From: Achromobacter xylosoxidans A8
GTDB taxonomy: Bacteria > Pseudomonadota > Gammaproteobacteria > Burkholderiales > Burkholderiaceae_B
NCBI RefSeq assembly: GCF_000165835.1
Contig: NC_014640.1
Coordinates: 3,410,001-3,474,000, forward strand
DNA length: 64,000 nucleotides
Direction of reading: 5' to 3'
Program-made: the position numbers and the translations under genes
Part shown: piece after piece, positions 57,638 to 64,000 of the stretch
Position numbering within the stretch: position 1 is the first letter of the stretch
How the letters are laid out: the number at the start of each line of letters is the position of its first letter
The notes under the pieces: model-generated
Database searches by the model: none
Seen by the model: only the letters and a program-made list of their open reading frames with translations
Told to the model about the DNA's origin: nothing

Positions 57638-58648
57638 TCAGAACACCAGCGTCGCGGTCGCCATGACCGTGTCGTTGCTGTCCAGACGGTTTGTGCTGCT
57701 GATCGTGGGCACCCAGCGCAGGCTGAGGGACAGGGAGCGCTTGTCCGCCAGCTTCCTGTCATAGGTCACGATCGGACCCAGCGCCCAATCGTGTCCCTTG
57801 AAACCGTTGAGCCGGTCCGCGGTCGGGCCGGAATCGTTGCCCAGCTGCTGAATGGTGCCCAGGATCAAACCCGCGCTGACGCCATTGCTGAATACCTTGC
57901 GACCCATCAGGTCCATGCTGAACAGCGGCGCGTTGCGGTAATCGGTGGCGTTGTTGCGGGTATAGAACTGGATGCCCGCCACGGTATCGAACTGAAAGCC
58001 CGAGTCCGGGAATATCTTGGTGTACGCCACCTGCGGAATGAAGGTCCAGTTGTTCAGGCTGGGGTTGGCCATATCGTCGGCGTTGTATTTGCCGGTGGGC
58101 GCCCAGATATTCAGGCTGAGCGCCATGTGCGAGGTTTCGGAAAAGTGGTAGCCCGCGATGATGGGCGAGAAATACAGGTCGAACAGGTTCGACGCGGTAT
58201 CGCTTTGGCCGGCGCTCCGTCCTCCGGAGCCCGTCACGGTGGAGTTCACCTTGGTCCAGACGTAGGGCAAGGTGAAACTGGAGGCGAAGTTCCAACGTCC
58301 GGGCCCGGTGTCCCAGGTCTTGAGAACAGTGGCCAGCGTGAACGCGACTTTGGCGTCCAGGCCCAGCGAGGTGCGTCCTCCTATGGGCACTTCCCGGCTG
58401 CCGCCTATGTTTCCGTCCAGGTAGATCTGCGACAGGTTGACGGCCCAGATCGGTTCCGGCGACACGATGCCTGCGTTGGGCTGCACGTTGGTGCCGGTGA
58501 TCTGACGTCCCAGCGCGCCTTCGGTGGCCCAGGCCGCCGTGGGCGACGACAGTGCGGCGCAGAGCACGACTGCGCGCGCCAACAGCACGCTGCTGGCCGC
58601 GGTTACTGCTGCGCTGATTCTCTTGAATGCCGAACTCGTACTGCCCAT
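57638..58648 (-). CDS. SphA/MetA-like outer-membrane protein
   Basis: A 336-residue exported protein. The N-terminus has a basic then hydrophobic stretch ending in ALSSPTAAWA, followed by TEGALGRQITGTNVQPNAGIVSPEPIWAVNLSQIYLDG. The remainder alternates amphipathic strands (RWNFASSFTLPYVWTKV; MALSLNIWAPTGKYN; FDTVAGIQFYTRN; SLSLSLRWVPTI) and ends with the C-terminal Phe typical of outer-membrane beta-barrels (MATATLVF). It resembles the phenol-degradation MetA/SphA group, which may let hydrophobic substrates cross the outer membrane. It is the first gene of the sulfatase operon. The start at 58648 has only a weak ribosome site. Confidence 0.8.
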   Translation of the reverse strand: MGSTSSAFKRISAAVTAASSVLLARAVVLCAALSSPTAAWATEGALGRQITGTNVQPNAGIVSPEPIWAVNLSQIYLDGNIGGSREVPIGGRTSLGLDAKVAFTLATVLKTWDTGPGRWNFASSFTLPYVWTKVNSTVTGSGGRSAGQSDTASNLFDLYFSPIIAGYHFSETSHMALSLNIWAPTGKYNADDMANPSLNNWTFIPQVAYTKIFPDSGFQFDTVAGIQFYTRNNATDYRNAPLFSMDLMGRKVFSNGVSAGLILGTIQQLGNDSGPTADRLNGFKGHDWALGPIVTYDRKLADKRSLSLSLRWVPTISSTNRLDSNDTVMATATLVF

Positions 58649-58703
58649 GCGATGTACCCCGGCTGGAGATAACAAGATGCAAAGACACGCCGTACGGAAA
58701 CGC

Positions 58704-58730
58704 TGATTTCAGCAATGAGCGCCGAAATCA
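58704..58730 (-). promoter_or_regulatory. inverted repeat upstream of the sulfatase operon
   Basis: TGATTTC (58704-58710) and GAAATCA (58724-58730) are perfect inverted repeats with 13 bases between. They lie 56-82 bp upstream of the SphA-like start in an AT-richer patch, so they may be the operator controlling the operon. No regulator gene is adjacent. Confidence 0.45.
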
Positions 58731-58853
58731 AAAGTCGAGAAATCCTTCGCAATATTCGCACAGAGTTTTACTTTCACCAAGCCGGGTTTCCGAGGCGCGC
58801 GATGCCTTTTCAGCCCGGCGAAAGCTGTTGCGCCGCCATATGACGGCCAAATG

Positions 58854-58878
58854 AAAAAGGGATGCCTCGCGGCATCCC
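58854..58878 (-). terminator. intrinsic terminator of the TerC-CorC gene
   Basis: On the minus strand GGGATGCC (58878-58871) pairs with GGCATCCC (58866-58859) around a four-base loop and is followed by CCTTTTTC, a U-tract corresponding to the As at 58854-58858. It lies 30 bp after the TerC-CorC stop and separates that gene from the sulfatase operon, showing the operon has its own promoter. Confidence 0.88.
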
Positions 58879-58907
58879 CAGGGACAGCGATTACCGGCGG
58901 CGTGTCG

Positions 58908-60485
58908 TCAGCCCGCCTGCTCAGCCTCCTGCCGCAGCGGGCTGGCGTGCACCTGATCGATGCGCAGCCCATCGCGCCGGGTGACCTCGAAGCGCCAGTC
59001 GCGCCACGCGATCGAGTCTCCCGTCTCGGGAATCCGTCCGCCCGCGCGCAGCAGGCAGCCCGCCAAGGTTGCGTCCGGATACTCATCGGCCAACGCCGGC
59101 GCGTCCAGCAGGCGCGCGGCTTCCGCCACCGCCAGCCGGCCCTCCAGCAGCCAGGATCCATCGGCCAGTTGCAAGGCTTCGGGCTGGTCTTCCTGGTGCT
59201 CGGGCAGATCGCCCGCGACGGCGGTCAGCACGTCCATGGGCGTGATCAGGCCCTCGCACACGCCATGCTCGTCGACCACGATCAGCATGTGGTCGCGCGA
59301 GGCGCGCAATTCGTCCAGCACCTTTAGCACCGGCGTGGTTTCCATGACGTAGCGCGGTTCGCGCGCCAGCTCCACCAGATCGATCGGGCCAGGATTCTGC
59401 AACAGCGGCAGCAGGTCCTTGAAGTGCAGCACGCCCAGTACATTGGCCGGATCGCCGGCGCACAGCGGCAGACGCGAGTGGCCGCTGGCGAACTTGCGCA
59501 CGATGGCCTCGGGGGTATCGGCCACGTCCAGCCAGACCATGTCGCCGCGCGCCACCATGATGGAGCGCACGTCCCGCCCGCCGATGGAAAGCACGCGCTC
59601 GATCATGGTGCTTTCCTCAGGCGCAAAGGCAGGTTCGCCCTCCGCGCCGTCGACCAGCGCGGCCACCTCGTCGGCCTGCGCGCCCGCCTGTCCGGCGCGG
59701 CCGGCGCGCAGCAGGCGCAGCACGGCCTGCGCCGTGCGCTGGCGGCGGCCCAGGGCGTGCGTGCCCTTGGCGCGGTTGCGGCGCGCCAGCTGGTTGCATA
59801 GCTCGATCAGGATCGAGAAACCGATGGCGGCGTACAGATAACCCTTGGGCACGTGGAAGCCCAAGCCTTCGGCCACCAGGCTGAAGCCGATCATCAGCAA
59901 CAGGCCCAGGCACAGGATCACCACCGTGGGGTGGCGGCCGACGAAGGCCATCAACGGACGGCTGGCCAGCATCATCACGGCCATGGCCACCACCACCGCG
60001 ATCATCATGATGCTCAGGTCTTGCACCATGCCCACGGCGGTAATCACCGAGTCCAGCGAGAACACCGCGTCCAGCACCACGATCTGCAGGATCACCTGCC
60101 AGAACACCGCATGCTGCGGCTTCTGGCCCTGGTCGTGGCTGGCGCTGCCCTCCACGCGTTCATGCAATTCCATGGTGCCCTTGAACAGCAGGAACAGGCC
60201 GCCCAGGATCAGGATCAGGTCGCGGCCTGAGATCTCGGCGCCCAGCAGCGTGAACATGGGTTCGGTCAGCGTGACCACCCACGCGATACTCGCCAGCAGG
60301 CCCAGGCGCATGACCATCGCCAGCGTCAGGCCGATCAGGCGCGCGCGGTTGCGCTGCGCGGGCGGCAGCTTGTCCGCCAGGATGGCGATGAACACCAGGT
60401 TGTCGATACCCAGCACAATTTCAAGCACGACCAAGGTCGCCAGGCCTAGCCAGGCGGTGGGGTCGGACATCCAATCGAAAATCAT
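58908..60485 (-). CDS. TerC-family membrane protein fused to CBS and CorC/HlyC domains
   Basis: A 525-residue protein. A TerC-type membrane domain (about residues 1-240, seven spans) carries the conserved acidic metal-site motifs [20 protein letters not shown] and [23 protein letters not shown] pair ([76 protein letters not shown], about 300-430) and a CorC/HlyC domain (about 445-520) follow. TerC proteins export Mn2+ or help metallate exoenzymes; CorC-type domains sense nucleotides or Mg. It is divergent from the MgtC operon across 736 bp. A clean intrinsic terminator follows. Confidence 0.92.
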   Translation of the reverse strand: MIFDWMSDPTAWLGLATLVVLEIVLGIDNLVFIAILADKLPPAQRNRARLIGLTLAMVMRLGLLASIAWVVTLTEPMFTLLGAEISGRDLILILGGLFLLFKGTMELHERVEGSASHDQGQKPQHAVFWQVILQIVVLDAVFSLDSVITAVGMVQDLSIMMIAVVVAMAVMMLASRPLMAFVGRHPTVVILCLGLLLMIGFSLVAEGLGFHVPKGYLYAAIGFSILIELCNQLARRNRAKGTHALGRRQRTAQAVLRLLRAGRAGQAGAQADEVAALVDGAEGEPAFAPEESTMIERVLSIGGRDVRSIMVARGDMVWLDVADTPEAIVRKFASGHSRLPLCAGDPANVLGVLHFKDLLPLLQNPGPIDLVELAREPRYVMETTPVLKVLDELRASRDHMLIVVDEHGVCEGLITPMDVLTAVAGDLPEHQEDQPEALQLADGSWLLEGRLAVAEAARLLDAPALADEYPDATLAGCLLRAGGRIPETGDSIAWRDWRFEVTRRDGLRIDQVHASPLRQEAEQAG

Positions 60486-61221
60486 CGAGATTCCATGCAA
60501 ATCGGGACCGCGCGCCAAGTGACGCCGGACAGGATCAAGGGAAATGCGCCGCGGACGCGGGCGGAAGGCTCAGTGTGGGCGCGAATGCGTCTGGAGGCTG
60601 GCGGCGGAGCGCGGCAACCCAGGCGCGGCGTGGCCGCGGCGGCGAGGATGGAATCGGCGTGCGGGCTGCTTGCCCTGGCCGTGGCAGGAAGATGGGGCAT
60701 GGGGCGCCGGCTTGCTTGCGGCGCCCTGCTAGAAGGTGGGTCTTCAGTCATAAATGGCGGACGGCTCTGGCTGCCGGGGCAGCAAACGTATAGAACGCCC
60801 GCCTTGCTCTCGTTCTTACAGGAAACTGAATACTACCTGAATCTAGTTTCCGGCGCATTCGGGCAAGTCCGGTTCCTGGATGGCGCGGGACCGCAACTTT
60901 GCAGGATTTTTACTGGTGTTTACCCTAGGGCGGCGATATACTGCGGGCACTTTCAACTCACCCGAGATCAATGTGGACAACGACGGATGTAGTCGACACA
61001 CGACTGCAAGCGCCGCTTGACGCAGGATCCGCGGCTATAGCCCGCGCCGGTCCTGCCTGAAGCCAGGACCCGGCTCTCCGGCCCCCTCCCAAGGGCCGAC
61101 AGCCCTATCCCTTACTGCTTGCCGACACGCGATGCGTTGCGCCGGGTTGCGCGCGCCCGCGGCCGGCCAGGCGGCGCATGCATGTGGACCTTCCACCGTA
61201 CTCCCCGCTAAGGAGACGATC
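60486..61221. promoter_or_regulatory. 736-bp divergent region between terC-corC and the mgtC operon
   Basis: No gene is supported here. GGAAACT (60821-60827) pairs with AGTTTCC (60845-60851) around 17 bases. GCCGGTCCTG (61046-61055) pairs with CAGGACCCGGC (61064-61074) with one bulge, and CGGCCC (61079-61084) pairs with GGGCCG (61093-61098). The last two hairpins follow each other about 120-175 bp before the first mgtC-operon start. A structured leader, as on Salmonella mgtCBR, is a reasonable guess. I could not match the region to the yybP-ykoY Mn riboswitch. Confidence 0.5.
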
Positions 61222-61599
61222 ATGCGTATCAAACAATTCCTGCCCTTCCTGGATCGGAGCGGCGCCGCACAGATGGCGGCGGCCGGACATAAGCCGGCCG
61301 CGCCTAAGGCGGCCCCGCCCATCTACCAATTCACTATCGTGAGCCTGGGCGACACGCTCAACGCGCTGCGCAAGCAGCTCTATTACGAACTGCGCGACCT
61401 GGACTTGCGCGTGCTGGCGGTGCGCATTTCGCGCAGCGAATCGGATCAACTGGCGTCGACCATCGTCACGCTGCATTGCCCGCCGCACCTGCGCAATCTG
61501 CTGGGCGCCGTTGCGCTGCGGCTGGGCCAGAGCCCGGACGTGCGCCGGGTGCATTGGGAATGCGAGTCGGGCGCGGCCATTGCCGTGCTGCCCGCCTGA
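61222..61599 (+). CDS. small ACT-like protein upstream of mgtC
   Basis: A 125-residue soluble protein. After a basic/Ala-Pro-rich N-terminus of about 34 residues comes a domain of about 80 residues, IYQFTIVSLGDTLNALRKQLYYELRDLDLRVLAVRISRSESDQLASTIVTLHCPPHLRNLLGAVALRLGQSPDVRRVHWE. Its strand-helix-strand order is like the ACT-like C-terminal domain of MgtC (compare [27 protein letters not shown] in the gene at 61789). AAGGAG precedes the ATG at 61222; an in-frame ATG at 61132 lacks one. It may be a free-standing regulatory domain for MgtC. The similarity is structural and by eye only. Confidence 0.7.
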   Translation: MRIKQFLPFLDRSGAAQMAAAGHKPAAPKAAPPIYQFTIVSLGDTLNALRKQLYYELRDLDLRVLAVRISRSESDQLASTIVTLHCPPHLRNLLGAVALRLGQSPDVRRVHWECESGAAIAVLPA

Positions 61600-61635
61600 C
61601 ACAAGCGCGGCCGCGGCCGCAGCCGGGAGGCTGTC

Positions 61636-61743
61636 ATGAAAGATCCGTACAAAACCCTGATGATTGCGCGCGTCGTCGCGCTGGCGCTGATCTGGCTGGC
61701 GGGGCTGCTGCTGGTCCTGGCCTCGGTCTGGCGCCTGCCCTGA
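61636..61743 (+). CDS. 35-residue single-span membrane peptide upstream of mgtC
   Basis: The frame starts MKDPYKTLMIARVV and continues ALALIWLAGLLLVLASVWRLP before TGA at 61741-61743. A GGGAGG sits seven bases before the ATG (agccgggaggctgtcATG). The peptide has a short charged N-terminus, about 20 hydrophobic residues with two Trp near the ends, and a two-residue basic tail, so it is a typical single-pass peptide. It lies between the ACT-like gene and mgtC. Salmonella MgtR, a 30-residue membrane peptide in the mgtCBR operon, triggers MgtC turnover. Sequence homology to MgtR is not claimed. Confidence 0.7.
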   Translation: MKDPYKTLMIARVVALALIWLAGLLLVLASVWRLP

Positions 61744-61788
61744 GCGCCCTGCGCTCCCCTCACAACATGCTGAAGCATCGAGAAGAAG

Positions 61789-62502
61789 ATGAAGAACTTC
61801 GAAAATATCCAGTTCATCACGTTGGCCAATACCCTGGTCAGCCTGCTGACCGCGTTCGTGCTGGGTTCCGTGGTCGGCTTTGAACGCCAATTCCGCCAAC
61901 GTACCGCCGGCCTGCGCACCAATGTGCTGGTGGCGGTAGGCGCCGCCATCTTCGTGGACCTGGCGTTCCGGGTGGGTGGCGCCGACGGCGGCTCGCGCGT
62001 GATTTCCTATGTGGTCTCGGGCGTGGGCTTCCTGGGCGCCGGCGCCATCATGCGCGAAGGCGGCAGCATCCGCGGCCTGAACACCGCCGCCACGCTATGG
62101 GGCTCGGCTGCCATCGGCGCCTGCGCGGGCGCATCGTTGATCCTGGAAGCGGTTGCCGCCACGGCCTTCGTGCTGGCGGCGAACACCTTGCTGCGGCCGG
62201 TGGTCAGCTACGTCAATCGCCAGCCGGTGGATCCGCAGACCACGGAAGTCACGACCGTGATACACGTCATCGCAAACGTGGAGCAGCGGCAGGCGGCGAT
62301 GACGGTGCTGGAAGACGTACTCGAAACCGAGCAGCTGCCCCTGTCCGAACTGAAGATCGACCAGTTCGGCGAGAACGAGGTCGAGATCGAGGCCGCGCTC
62401 AGCGAGGCGTCGGTGGACGAACTGGACCTGGACCGGGTCACGGCCAGCATCGCCGCCTCGCCCGCCGTGCGTACGGCGTTCTGGGCGGCCCGCACGGTGT
62501 AG
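61789..62502 (+). CDS. mgtC: MgtC/SapB-family membrane protein
   Basis: A 237-residue protein with four to five N-terminal spans (residues about 10-145). The conserved MgtC region is [37 protein letters not shown] and [44 protein letters not shown] soluble ACT-like C-terminal domain (about 150-235) follows. In Salmonella MgtC inhibits the F-ATPase and supports survival in low Mg and macrophages. GAGAAGAAG precedes the ATG. It is the third gene of a short operon opposite terC-corC. Confidence 0.93.
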   Translation: MKNFENIQFITLANTLVSLLTAFVLGSVVGFERQFRQRTAGLRTNVLVAVGAAIFVDLAFRVGGADGGSRVISYVVSGVGFLGAGAIMREGGSIRGLNTAATLWGSAAIGACAGASLILEAVAATAFVLAANTLLRPVVSYVNRQPVDPQTTEVTTVIHVIANVEQRQAAMTVLEDVLETEQLPLSELKIDQFGENEVEIEAALSEASVDELDLDRVTASIAASPAVRTAFWAARTV

Positions 62503-62513
62503 CGCAGCCCGGA

Positions 62514-64000
<1,487 letters not shown>

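Noticed and set aside
60544..60732. 62-codon frame in the divergent terC/mgtC region
   Set aside because: It has no ribosome site, an Arg-rich GC-driven composition and overlapping open frames of equal quality.

Overview
This is a high-GC window, mostly around 65-70% G+C in genes, with family content typical of Burkholderiales and probably Alcaligenaceae (Achromobacter/Bordetella-like). The pointers are a Bug-type periplasmic solute receptor, TctAB genes, many LysR and MocR/GntR regulators, and an MmgE/PrpD protein. The genus is inferred from gene families; no rRNA or other phylogenetic marker is present. I found no rRNA, tRNA, CRISPR array or insertion sequence. AT-rich islands (about 3437-3600, 20185-20300, 26300-26400, 27930-28130 and 29199-29280) coincide with promoters or operators.

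Layout. 280-827 is a MazE/MazF-type toxin-antitoxin pair with a palindromic operator. 899-6026 holds a glutathione S-transferase, a YceI protein, two small uncharacterised exported or membrane proteins, an APC permease and an exported methyltransferase. 6032-17540 is a catabolic island with two divergent arms: acyl-CoA dehydrogenase, ADP-forming acyl-CoA ligase and MmgE/PrpD on the minus strand; a beta-hydroxyacid dehydrogenase, Bug receptor, aldehyde dehydrogenase, Liv-type receptor, metallo-beta-lactamase-fold hydrolase, small SCP2-like protein and alpha/beta hydrolase on the plus strand. 17615-20184 is hipBA with a LysR gene overlapping the end of hipA. 20306-26270 holds cell-wall and RNA-modification genes and a KfrA-like DNA-binding coiled-coil gene. 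26646-29198 is an MFS transporter with a divergent LysR gene. 29304-31984 is a stand-alone tyrosine recombinase and a diguanylate cyclase. 32033-44604 is mixed metabolism, including tctBA, a Bcr/CflA pump, chrA, an unpaired sensor kinase and a MocR regulon with a repeated operator.

The most striking block is 44608-58648, an 11-gene minus-strand run with many overlapping or closely spaced junctions. It encodes an outer-membrane-type protein, a membrane-anchored formylglycine-generating enzyme, a MoxR ATPase, DUF58, DUF4381, two von Willebrand A proteins (one fused to TPRs), BatD, an exported HAD phosphatase-like protein, an exported Cys-type arylsulfatase and a polytopic spermidine-synthase-like protein. 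It reads as one envelope machine: a sulfatase, its cysteine-modifying enzyme, and a MoxR/Bat module that may assemble or metallate it.

The right end (58908-62502) pairs a TerC-CorC membrane protein with a divergent MgtC operon across a 736-bp region containing hairpins. The MgtC operon has an ACT-like small protein and a 35-residue single-span peptide that resembles MgtR in size and placement. The window ends inside a fused two-ATPase ABC transporter gene.
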